DNA of 64,000 nucleotides from Gautieria morchelliformis. Lineage: Eukaryota; Basidiomycota; Agaricomycetes; Gomphales; Gomphaceae. Both the position numbers and the translations under genes were made by a program. Numbering within the stretch: the first letter of the stretch is position 1; the number at the start of each line of letters is the position of its first letter. The notes under the pieces are model-generated. The model saw nothing but the letters and a program-made list of their open reading frames with translations. It was not told the DNA's origin and did no database searches. This document shows, piece by piece, positions 54,942 to 64,000 of this stretch. The stretch lies in assembly GCA_015179125.1 (NCBI GenBank), contig WHVA01000037.1, positions 310,001 to 374,000 on the forward strand, read 5' to 3'.

Positions 54942-55908
54942 ATGTTGGAAGCTGAAAAAATCCGACAAGCTGATGTGGATCAAAATTATCACATCCTGTC
55001 GCCGGAGCCATTGATCATGGACTCGGCAACCGCACAGGCGCGGATTCTAGCAATGAAGCATGCGGCTGAAAGATGTGTGGCTACAGAGAAGCTGAAATCC
55101 TCGGGTTTGCAGAAGCGGAAGATGACTGAGGAGTCAGACGAAGAAGAGTCTGAGGAAGAGATGAGTCTTTGGGTCGGGTTGGTTCGGTTTCTTTTTTGAC
55201 TTATATTTTTTAGTGTGAACCTTGCAACACGTGCAGGCATTTCCAAACCCGGTGCTTACGCAGGAGAAAAACCACATGCCAGCAATGCGTGGACCGGAAC
55301 GTCTGGTGCAGCTTCCTGGACGGGAAGCAGAAGCGGAAAGATGAGGGTGTGACTGAGGGGCCGAGGCTGAAAAAGGCCAAAATGTCTCCGGTCAAGCTGT
55401 CGGGAGCCATACCGATGGTTGACATCGGTGCAGGGCCATCGGGTGGGGGATAAAGGGTCTGAAACCCGACGGGTTTTTGGGAGCAGAGGTTTCCCGAATG
55501 GTGAGGGACTTGTTGTCCCAGCAGAGTGAACAACTGGAGCGGAGCAACCACTTGCTCCGGGGTGTCTTGGATTTTGTGCAGCGAATTGAGTGGCACAATT
55601 CCAGACTAAACAAGCAGCTGGAGTTGTGGGCCACAGCGGCCGAGAACGTGTCCTTATGGACGGGAATGTGTTTGGATTGGGGTGGGTTCAATTTGGCTGG
55701 GGGTTCAGGTTCGGGTTTAGGTTCAGGGGAAAAGGAAGCAGAGGAAAGGGATAAAGGGAAAGAAAAGGAGAGAGATGAGACAGAGGGAAAGGCGGGAGTG
55801 GGGTCAGGATCGGATTCGGGTTTGCAACATGGGAGCGGGGAAGACAAGTGGAATGACGGGGGAAAGTGTGCGGGAGCGGATGAGGAAGAGAATATGGAAG
55901 ATAATTAA
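54942..55908 (+). CDS. Cys-cluster/coiled-coil protein, spliced
   Basis: Exon 1 (54942-about 55171) encodes MLEAEKIRQADVDQNYHILS, a helical middle and an acidic EESDEEESEEE end. A T-rich intron (about 55172-55213, ending TTTTTAG) leads to CEPCNTCRHFQTRC-LRRRKTTC-QQCVDRNVWC, a CX2CX2CX6C / CX2CX6C cluster like a fungal zinc-binding domain, with basic KQKRKDE after it. A frame change near 55443-55485 (second intron or frameshift) continues into RMVRDLLSQQSEQLERSNHL, a coiled coil, and a Gly/Ser/Glu-rich tail ending EENMEDN. Possibly a DNA-binding regulator of the type multiplied by transposition in mushrooms. I cannot name it. Confidence 0.5.
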
Positions 55909-56279
55909 CTAATGTTTTTTTTTTTTTTTCTATCCTAATGTGAATCTTTTTTCTTGGTGCTTTTTGTTTTGGAATCGGGATCAGGAATGGAAGTGAAATG
56001 ACAGACAGAGAAAGGAGGGAAAGCCAAGAACTACAAGCGTAGCTATTCGGCAAAACAGCCGATAATAAAACATAGCAAAAGAGTGTTTTGTTTTGTTTTT
56101 TGTCTAACTAAGAAAGTGACCGTCAAATGAGAGAAAGGAAACGGGGAGCCGAAGCTCGGTTTCAGGGAGCCCATGGTCCACGCTTGGCAGGGTAGGCCGA
56201 GTGAAAGTTGGTCACGATCTCGGCCGCATGGCCGAGCTTGGTCACAAGGACCCATGACGTCTCTTCATCAGTACCTTCA
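55909..56279. other. 3' region of the Cys-cluster gene; no further gene
   Basis: Poly(T) and T-rich sequence, then GC-rich sequence that grades into the chromovirus C-terminus on the other strand. Confidence 0.35.
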
Positions 56280-58811
56280 TAACCAGCCCAACAGACAAGA
56301 CAAGGTACAGGAGGTTACAGGGTCTACGGTGTCGGTTGATCTTGGAATCAAGAATTTCGGAAATCTCGTACTCTGTCTTGCCGTCGATCTCAACTGGAGG
56401 CGGTGGAGACTGAACCTGGTTCGGGATGGTATTCAGGATTGCGGTTCGAGCATGGAGAGGTGAAAGACCGGGTGGACTGCCCGAAGGTTATCTGGCAGGC
56501 ATAGAATGTAAGCTCAGGATCCGGCCTGGCCAATAATCTCAAAGGGACCGAGGTACTTCTCAGCCAGCTTCTTCGAGGGCCAGGTTGTCTGGAAGAACTG
56601 CGCTTTTACAAACACAGAGGATCCTATCATGAACTCGGGAGTGGGAGTGCGACGCGCATTGGCTGAGACCTGGTACTGAGGTTGAGCAGATTTAATTTGC
56701 TCTTTCAGGGCAGCGTGGAGCTGGTCAAGGTCAACTGCGAAGTCTCGGGCTCGGGAGGATGCGAGGTCCCATTCGGGGTGAACTGTGATGTTCGGGTTGT
56801 ATCCCTTGTTGGCAAAGAAGGGTGATATGCCGGTAGTTGCACTGGGAGCATTGTGGTACGCAAACTCGGCGAGTGGTAGCAATTCGGACCAATTGTCCTG
56901 TTGATAATTGCAATACACACGAAGGTACTGTTCCAGAGTTTGGTTGACACGTTCGGTTTGGCCATCACCTTCGGGATGATATCCCAAGGTGAAATGCAGT
57001 TTCATGTCAAGAGCCTTGCCCAGGGAACGGAAAAAGTGCGAAACCAATTCCGAACCTCGGTCGGATATCACATGGCTAGGGACACCGTGCTTTGAGAAAA
57101 CGTGCAAGATGAACAGGCGGGCGATGTCCGCGGAGGTGACCATGTGGTAGGTCGGGATGAATATACTTTGTTTGGTTAGATGGCAAACTACTACAAGGAT
57201 TGCAGTGAATCCCGAAGACACCGGCAACTGCTCAATGAAATCCATGGAGATGGAATTCCAAGGTTGCTCGGGTATCGGAAGCTGCTGCTGCAGGGAGCCC
57301 TAAGGCTGATGATGCTGTGACTTTGAACGCAAGCAAGTAGTGCAGGACTTGCAAAAGTCGATAACGAAAGGCCAAAGTGCGGGCCATGTATATTCCCGTC
57401 TGATGAGTTCTAAGGGCTTGTTTTGACCGAAATGTCCCGAGTGTACATGATCATGTTTGTACTGGAGTACTCGGAGCCGGAGGTCATCGGCATCAGGAAC
57501 GTATATGCGGCCATAGAGGTGGAGGAAACTGTCCTTGGTTTGCGTCCATCTCGGGTCGGAACTATCGCCGAGATGCTTAGCAGCTATGGGGTTGGATGCC
57601 AGGTTGGCTAGTATGTCGGCATGAAGCTTCTTGGAGTCCATCACAATGCTTGCCCAGACGATGGGTTCAAGCAGACAAGTTGCCTGGAGGGATTCCGACA
57701 GTTGTTGATGGGTGAGAATCGGTTGGAAGTTTTGCGGGTTGACTGAGCCATATTCAGTACCTCCCTCTTTAAGGTAGACATCCCATTGTCTAGTTAGAGC
57801 GTCAGGTTTTGTACTGAGCTTTCTGGGACGGAACTGAATAATGAGGTTAAACTGCAAGAGGAATTTGGACCAGTGGGTCTGTCTTCGGGTTAGCAACTTT
57901 GTGGTGGCAAAATACTCCAAGTTTTTGTGATCAGTAACAACATCGATAGGGGAGCCGGAGCCCTCCAGATAGTGTCTCCAACGCTGAAATGCCTCAAAAA
58001 TTGCCAATAGCTCTTTATCATGGACATCGTAATTTAATTCGGCGCCGGAAAATGTTCGGGAATGGAAAGCGACTGGGTGCAGGATGCCCTCCTCATTGAA
58101 CAAAGACAGGATTGTGCTGAGGGCATAATCCGAGGCATCGGTTTCCATGACCATAGGCCGGTTGGGAATCCAATGCGACAGAATCGGAGCCGAAGTGAAA
58201 GCCTCCTTAAGGTAATTGAAGGACTTTCGGCATTCTTCAGTAAATTCCCACAGGGTGCCTTTACGGGTAAGCTGGGTTAGGGGGACCGTGATATTGGAAT
58301 AGTTATAGATAAAGCGGCAGTAAAAATTGGCGAAGCCGAGGAAGGACTGTATGTCTTTTACCTTCCGAGGTTTGGGCCAATCGCCGATTGTCTGGACTTT
58401 GTCTTCGGACATGGTAAAGCCATTGGTCGACAGCATATACCCTAGGAATTCCACGGAATCTCGGTGCCATTCACATTTGTCAGGTTTGGCATAGAGACCG
58501 TGTTTCCGAAGACGCCACAATACTTCACGGATGTGTTCCCTGTGTTTGACTGGGTCATCGGAGTAGATGAGTATGTCGTCAAGGTACATGACGACGCATA
58601 CATCAAGCATATCTCCAAAGACGTCATTCATAAAACGTTGAAAAACCACAGGACCATTGGTTAAGCCGAAAGGCCTGACTAGCCATTCGAACGAGCTGTA
58701 CCGGGTCTGGAATGCTGTTTTCCACTCGTCGCCTTTGGCAACTCGGACAAGGTGGAATGCATGCCAAAGATCAATTGTGGTATAAATCCAAGCCTTCCGA
58801 GCGGTTCCTAT
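56280..58811 (-). pseudogene. Chromovirus (Ty3/gypsy) pol: RT, RNase H, integrase, chromodomain
   Basis: Minus-strand frame 58814-57300 begins inside reverse transcriptase (TIDLWHAFHLVRVAKGDEWK), has the catalytic VVMYLDDILIYSDD, RNase H (METDASDYALSTIL; DVHDKELLAIFEAFQRWRHY) and the integrase zinc finger (H...H...CKSCTTCLRSKS). One stop (TAG, 57300) separates integrase core MDFIEQLPVSSGF, SDRGSELVSHFF and GDGQTERVNQTLEQYL. After GQAGS a TGA and frameshifts precede a chromodomain start TEYEISEILDSKI near 56340-56380. The 5' part (gag, protease, RT start) is missing; the break at 58811 joins Gypsy-B leader sequence. Only a few lesions, so moderately young. Confidence 0.9.
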
Positions 58812-59090
58812 CACATCTTACCCTTACACTGTCACTACGTAGCATTCAGAATACCACTCCTTGGTCAAGTTCTGTTGTGCCCTTGTGACACAAGGCTTAA
58901 GATCGTCATCTTTACACCTTTTTGAACTATCCTGCGGTTGATCACAATGCGACCAACCAATTGTGGATTCGAAGCAATCTTGAAAAAGATCGCTGTGTCA
59001 ATGACTAAACATCGTTGACTCCCTCCAGTAGACCCTCTACTGTCAGCGGTGAGTGTGATGATTCCACGCAGTTGAAGACGGACACGAGCA
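58812..59090 (+). mobile_element. Gypsy-B leader, truncated at its 5' end
   Basis: It aligns with the leader at 10530-10720 on the minus strand. The upstream LTR is lost at the junction with the chromovirus. Confidence 0.6.
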
Positions 59091-62000
59091 TTGAGCTCAC
59101 GGTCCACGCCACAGTCGCAGCCCAGTGACACAACGGCTGACGCTACCCTGGACCAAGAGTCCAGGACGCCAGAAGACGGAGAGATCGTAGATCTCACCGC
59201 CCTCGTCCCCCCAATAGAGGATGAGGAAAACCCTGACCATGTCTCGCTGAGCATGGTCAAGGACAAGACGTCACTGGGCAACAAGCTGGCGCTGCCCCCC
59301 CAATCCCTCTGCCCAGAAACAAAGGAAAAGGCAGAGAGGTCTCACCATCATCAGACGGCAGAGCATCAACATCGAGACGGGCACAAAGCCACTACTCGAG
59401 CCGCCGCTCATGAAGCAGAGCGACGACAATCATCCCCCAAGGAGGACGAACGCAAAAAAGACGAGCCCCAGATGACGGTCAGGGCTCAGAATACTCGAGC
59501 TCAAGTCGCAAGAGCTCGAGAACTCACCCCATCGACAATGAGATGGTAGAGGCACTGAACAAGCAGGTGCAGGATGTGCTGCACCGGAGCGCCCTCACGC
59601 ACCACAAGCACGATCAGCTAGCATCGCAGCTTGACAACATTGCCGCCATCATGGAGATCAGCAAGGAACTCCACCAAGCCGAGGAGATCAGGCTGCAAGA
59701 CATGGCCATGCTGGAGAACGTCCAGATGGCCCTCCACGCACCCGGGGAACGTGAGGCACGGCGTCAAATCTCGTGCCAGTCCGCAGCTAGTGAACGCGGT
59801 CACGACTTGGAAGACCCACGACAAAAAGAACTGGACAGGCAGAAAATGCTGCCACCAGCCATCCTGGTCGAACAGGACATGCATTTCAGAAATAAACCCC
59901 AAGAGAAACCGGCTGCCCCAACGGACAGCAGCAAGATGATCCAACAGATCGTCAGAGAACAAGTCGCCTCAGAGCCTGACTCTGAGACCACTACTGAGAG
60001 CTTAGAGCTCGACCTCGTGCACTGGCAGCGAAAAGAGGCCTCAGCTGCACACCGCCATACGCGGGCCCTCGAGCTGCTGGTGAAGAACGCTGAGGAAGAG
60101 GTGGCCCAGAGCCACACCACTCAGCAGCCCAACAAACAGCTCACACAAGCTGTGCAGGACACACAACAAGCGCACGCAGCCTACAACAGCAGGCTGCGGA
60201 TCTGCAACGTGTGACTGACCGGGGACACCAGGCACAAGACGCCCTCAGATTCAAGAGCACAAAATGCTCCCGATCCTAAGCGCGACCCGGGCCCAGGGCC
60301 CGTCAGGGCATACAACAGCCTGCCCCGCATGGCATCACAGCCGCACAAACAATCCATGGCCCCAACAGAGGGTCAGGGCATACCAGATCAGGCTGACGTC
60401 GTACCACTGGAGCCGTACGACAGGATCATGTGGATGATCCGCGTGGCATTGGCAGACGCCACTGACACAGATCCAGAGAAGTCTCTTGCAAAAGCCGGCA
60501 TGACACTGGCTCACCCCGAGCCATATGCCGGAGGATATGACCTCAAAGAGTTTGAAATCTTCATCGCAGCCGTCTTAAGATGGCTGAAAATGAACTGCCT
60601 CCTAGGGCCAACCAGCATGACATGCAGGTTGCCAGCGAAGCCCAGGAATGGTTCCTTTGAATCGTAGAGCGCTTTGATCGCCAGGCCTGCAGTTGGACCC
60701 TGGAAACAGTGATGCAGGGCCTTCAAAAAAGGTTCCTGCACACACTGACATACCACCACACATCGAATAAATCGACGCGGTCATGCAGGGCATGAAAACC
60801 GTTCAGGAGATGCTGAACGAACTCACAAAATATATGGCGCGTATGATACAGCCGCCAGACGACTACACGTTCTGGAGACAGTTCATGTCGGCGTTGCGTG
60901 AGACGCTGCACAACGAGGTCCTCAAAAAGGGCTATAACGCCGAGAGCAGCTCGATAGAGCAACTCTTTGAGACGGCCCGCAGATCGAGGAAGCTGTTGTG
61001 ATAAACACAACTATCCTATTTTTAATCATCTATATATAAAAAGAAGCTAATAAAGAAAAGAAAAGAAAAAGATTAAAAAGAAACAAAAATGACATTTATA
61101 AAACACATCGACGCAGGCGACGATCACACGAATTTTACGACATGCTATATGACCCATAGATCGGGTAATATACAGGAGTTCGAGCATCGACCACGTGCGG
61201 TCGATCAGGGACGGCGCGCCTATCGAGTGATGGCATCGGCCATGAGGTCGACAGGCGCCAGGCTATAGGCACCGAGGGGTGCGGGCACCAAACGCCGCAG
61301 AGAATAATAGACTGTGCAGGAGTATAGGATGCTGTGGAGCGACCTGAGAGTGTCACCTGCAGTATACATATTCAATCAGCTGCCCCACAGAAAGGGCACA
61401 GAGACAGCGGCCCCATCTCCAAGACCAGCATATATGCTGGGCAGGGTAAACTCAGATTCATTTTCCTATTTGAACCCCATGACACGTCTGACTGATTACT
61501 ATCTTAACATCATGTGGACAGGAGCTTCGTATACTAGGTACAGATCTCTATTCCAAAGCCCAGACAATCCTGATACCATCCCCATCACCCCATGACTTTA
61601 TGACTATAAACTAGTCACCCCTTAGTTACAAGTAGTTTTTTGACCCATCCATCCAATATCTTGAACACTAGTAGTTACTATCAACATAGTATAAATAGCT
61701 AGTACACATGTATGAACGAGATCACCCAGAATCGATTATTCTGCCTCCTGAAATTGCTGTAGTCTTGTTTGATAGCTACAGAGCTCAGATCTTGATAGTT
61801 TATTCCAAATCTTCGTCGAGGGTCTACTATCACTGTTTACTCTATACTATCTCAAAAGCGAACACTTTTGATCTAACTGTTCTTCGGATCGACACCGTTC
61901 TTCTGTGGACCCGGTCACGTGACCCTCATTCATCAGTGCTGGACGCGCCTCGAAAGGCTTAGTCAGCACGCAGAGGAGGGACGAACATAGTGGTCCCAGT

Positions 62001-62460
62001 CACTAAGCAATAGATTTTATTTGTTGAAAGGCACTAATTAACACCTTAATCCAAAAGAAGCATCCTGATACAATATGGGGATGCACCGCGCAGAAAGCGC
62101 AGCAGCAACAGCAAGCACTGCCCAGCTTACAGGGAGCAAGCCTGTTCTCGAGAAGTGGAGTGTTGCAGCGACCGCTGCCCCCACGCCCAGCGCAAGCTGG
62201 ACGCCCGCCTGAAGCTAAACAGCCTCAAGCATCAGGATCGTCCCCGTGACCTGCCCCACCAACGAAAGCGTTGGGCCGGCCTAACGATCGGCCGAGCGGC
62301 AGCCAAAGCAGCGCCACGTGCTTTGAATGTGGCCAACCTGGCCGGCCACAAGAAAGTGGAGTGCCCCCAGCTTATATCCAGTATCAGGACAGCGGCCGCG
62401 AGGCATGACAATGAGACCGAGGATCTGGAGACGGATCTCGGGCAAAATCCTCTTCAATGA
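59091..62460 (+). pseudogene. Gypsy-B gag, frameshifted and split by a solo LTR
   Basis: Frames 59091-59549 (SRTPEDGEIVDLTALVPP), 59543-60214 (a long charged coiled coil with KQVQDVLHRSAL) and 60329-60667 (HPEPYAGGYDLKEFEIFIAA with LRWLKMNCLLG), then 60783-61001 (MSALRETLHNEVLKKGYNAE), together form the retrotransposon Gag. After the L2 LTR the sequence resumes with ATACAATATGGGGATGCA; the codon before TAC AAT is TGA where CGA is expected. A decayed zinc knuckle (CFECGQPG and GHKKVECPQL in different frames, separated by a 4-bp insertion) lies near 62325-62375. Confidence 0.8.
60994..62056 (+). mobile_element. Solo LTR, family L2, 1063 bp
   Basis: It starts TGTTGTGATAAACACAAC, ends TTAATCCAAAA and is flanked by 5-bp duplications GAAGC (60989-60993 and 62057-62061). 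It contains GTATAAATAGCTAGTAC, a TATA-type promoter motif. It interrupts Gypsy-B gag. The same family is at 27033-28093 and 35333-36207. Confidence 0.85.
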
Positions 62461-62574
62461 ATTGATGAAGAGGGGGAGGGTGATCCCCAACCCAACGATT
62501 CTCCGGACAACGGAGACGCGCCCGCTGAAGAGTGGGATCCCAAACCGTCCCAGTACTACGAATGGGACGAAGAG

Positions 62575-63303
62575 GTGGAGGACACCACCTACAGGTCCAG
62601 CGCGATCAGATTTGCGCCGGAAGATGAGGCCGCCACGAAAGTCATGGCGGCACGCACGTTTGTCACGCCAGACAAGGCTGTCGAGCTGGTGTATCACCAC
62701 CGAAGCAAGCATAGGACACGGTCAACACGCCCATGCAGTGAAAACCGTACCCTCTCAGGGTACTGGGAAATAAATGGCGTAAAAGCCCACTGCCTGCTGG
62801 ATAGTGGGAGCGAAGGGGTATTCCTATCCCCTGAATTCATGCGAGCTATAGGGATGAAGGCATTCGCCCTGGAGCAGCCAATCACGCTGCAGCTGGCCTG
62901 CATAGGCAGCCGTTCCACGATCAATTATGGAACGAACACGACCATTAAATTTGGTCGTGAAACATACGACGAATATTTCGATATAGTGAACATTGAATAT
63001 TACGATGTGATCTTAGGGACACCATTCATAAGGAGATTTGGTATCGCCCTGGACTTCTCAAACCCAGGGACGATCCACAAGGGTAACGAAATAATCCCCA
63101 CGGGCAAGGTCTCATTCAACAATGGTGAATTGACGAACGAGGGCGAGGGGCCAAGGGTGAGCAGGGTCACCCCAGCGCCGAAGCCAAACCCGACGAGTCC
63201 CATAACGACTCATCCTCAAGCTCGCCCTACAATCGTAGAGCGATGGGAAAAAGAAAAGCGGTTCCGTTCACCGCGAAACCTAATAGATGCATACAGCGCC
63301 TAA
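62575..63303 (+). CDS. Gypsy-B aspartic protease region, intact frame
   Basis: An uninterrupted frame with a retropepsin-like core: KAHCLLDSGSEGVFLSPEFM (catalytic Asp-Ser-Gly), then NVEYYDVILGTPFIRRFGI. The enzyme would process the Gag-Pol polyprotein. In a complete element it would be fused upstream to gag and downstream to RT, so the frame is a fragment of a polyprotein and not a separate gene. Confidence 0.8.
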   Translation: MEDTTYRSSAIRFAPEDEAATKVMAARTFVTPDKAVELVYHHRSKHRTRSTRPCSENRTLSGYWEINGVKAHCLLDSGSEGVFLSPEFMRAIGMKAFALEQPITLQLACIGSRSTINYGTNTTIKFGRETYDEYFDIVNIEYYDVILGTPFIRRFGIALDFSNPGTIHKGNEIIPTGKVSFNNGELTNEGEGPRVSRVTPAPKPNPTSPITTHPQARPTIVERWEKEKRFRSPRNLIDAYSA

Positions 63304-64000
63304 TGGCTTCTAAGCCAACCACCACTGTCATCCTCATGGATGATGATATCCCTCACCTCCACGAGGAATTGATGGAAAGGGTCACTGACCTAGTCAGTGG
63401 GATTCCATTAGAACTTCCGCCGCTGTGGGAGATCAACCAAGAGATCAATCTTATCTATCCCAACAAACACATGCGGTATCGACTACCCAAGTGCCCCAAA
63501 CATTTCTGAGAGGAACTGCCGGCAAAGAAAGAATGCTACACCACTGCAAAGTGGTGGATCCTGGCAGTTGCACAGCAGGCCATACCCATGCTGTGTGTGC
63601 CAAAGAAGAACGGTACACTACGGATTGTTTTCAATCTGTGCCAGCAGAACGCGAACATGGTGAAGGATGTGACGCCCTTCCCGGATCAGAATATCATCTG
63701 CAGCGACATGGCTTGCTGTCGATATCGTACGAAACTCGATATGTCCGAAGCATAGGAGCAGATCCGGATTCATCCGGATCACGTAGCAAAGACTGACTGC
63801 CTTTGCCACGATCCTTGGCACATTTAGGAGCCAAGTGATTCAGATGGGAGACTGTAATGCCCCATTGACGTTCCAACGGCTGATGACAGCCATTTTCTGT
63901 GACTGCATAGGTCACTTCGTCCATGTATACATGGACGACATATTCATTTTCTCGCTCTCGATACGAGAGCACGAGGAGCACCTCTATATTGTCTTTGACA
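63243..64000 (+). pseudogene. Gypsy-B reverse transcriptase, runs off the window
   Basis: MASKPTTTVILMDDDIPHLH, HMRYRLPKCPKHF, a stop, then CVPKKNGTLRIVFNL and, after frameshifts, FVHVYMDDIFIFS near 63915-63955, the catalytic YxDD motif. Stops and frameshifts between the blocks make the enzyme non-functional. The 11.9-kb copy has Cys (TGT) at the position of the first stop. Confidence 0.8.

Noticed and set aside
61003..62056. L2 as an internal part or genuine LTR of Gypsy-B
   Set aside because: It is bounded by a 5-bp duplication inside gag, and the same sequence with another TSD interrupts an unrelated copia ORF.
1..64000. CRISPR arrays, bacterial operons, rRNA genes
   Set aside because: No regularly spaced repeats with unique spacers, no Shine-Dalgarno-led gene clusters and no rRNA-like conserved segments were seen.

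Overview
The window looks like a repeat-dominated piece of nuclear DNA from a filamentous fungus, most likely an Agaricomycete (Basidiomycota). The evidence is short introns of about 50-60 nt with GT-AG borders, a Tad1-like LINE with RNase H, chromodomain Ty3/gypsy elements, fungal hAT and mariner-type remnants, and an alpha-type protein kinase of the kind expanded in mushrooms. I see no rRNA, tRNA, CRISPR array or prokaryotic operon. Almost every coding region is interrupted by stops, frameshifts or nested insertions, so this reads as a transposon graveyard with captured or duplicated fragments of host genes. No database search was possible; all family names come from motifs visible in translation.

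Layout. 1-1.7 kb: Pro/Ala-rich ORF running off the left edge, then a 2x tandem duplication and diverged repeats. 1.7-5.74 kb (-): copy 1 of an insulinase-type (M16, STE23/IDE-like) metallopeptidase gene. 6.2-7.08 kb (+): Helitron-type PIF1 helicase fragment. 7.09-8.03 kb (-): LTR of family 'L3'. 8.15-8.66 kb: long near-palindromic hairpin. 8.74-9.93 kb: AT-rich inverted and direct repeats. 9.93-12.6 kb: two head-to-head partial Ty3/gypsy elements ('Gypsy-B') whose 'L1' LTRs form 270-bp inverted arms. 12.6-13.86 kb: rearranged LINE. 13.86-15.7 kb (-): M16 copy 2. 16-19.9 kb: decayed hAT transposon. 23.42-26.6 kb: a hAT-derived composite with a perfect 8-bp target duplication carrying WD40-repeat debris. 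26.97-29.47 kb: copia RNase H tail interrupted by a solo LTR ('L2', TSD GCCCC) and by a TA-flanked mariner-like remnant. 30.4-31.9 kb (-): spliced gene of unknown function. 32.2-33.4 kb (+): RTC1/WDR24-like WD40 fragment followed by a GH18 chitinase fragment. 33.8-37 kb: gypsy fragments, M16 copy 4 and L2/L3 LTRs. 37-39.66 kb (+): M16 copy 3. 40.5-41.05 kb: C-terminal half of an integrase-like DDE transposase. 41.37-47.73 kb: nearly intact Tad1-like LINE with 10-bp target duplications. 48.28-48.72 kb: dense cluster of TGAGTCA sites. 49.1-49.76 kb (-): coiled-coil gene with a TATA box. 49.8-50.84 kb (-): N-terminal half of the integrase-like transposase. 51.06-54.01 kb (-): alpha-type protein kinase (likely pseudogene). 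54.9-55.9 kb (+): Cys-cluster/coiled-coil ORF. 56.28-58.81 kb (-): chromovirus pol. 58.81-64 kb (+): Gypsy-B with gag split by a solo L2 LTR (TSD GAAGC).

How the parts relate. The host-derived pieces (M16 peptidase x4, RTC1/WDR24, GH18 chitinase, NACHT-type WD40 repeats, alpha-kinase) are embedded among mobile elements. The M16 copies keep their introns, so they spread as DNA and not through mRNA. Several stop codons are best explained by C-to-T (or G-to-A) change, as expected from cytosine methylation and deamination or RIP-like decay. The strongest leads are the repeated M16 gene next to L3 LTRs, the hAT composite with its paralogous empty site, the precisely datable nest inside the copia element, the RTC1-chitinase juxtaposition and the TGAGTCA cluster.
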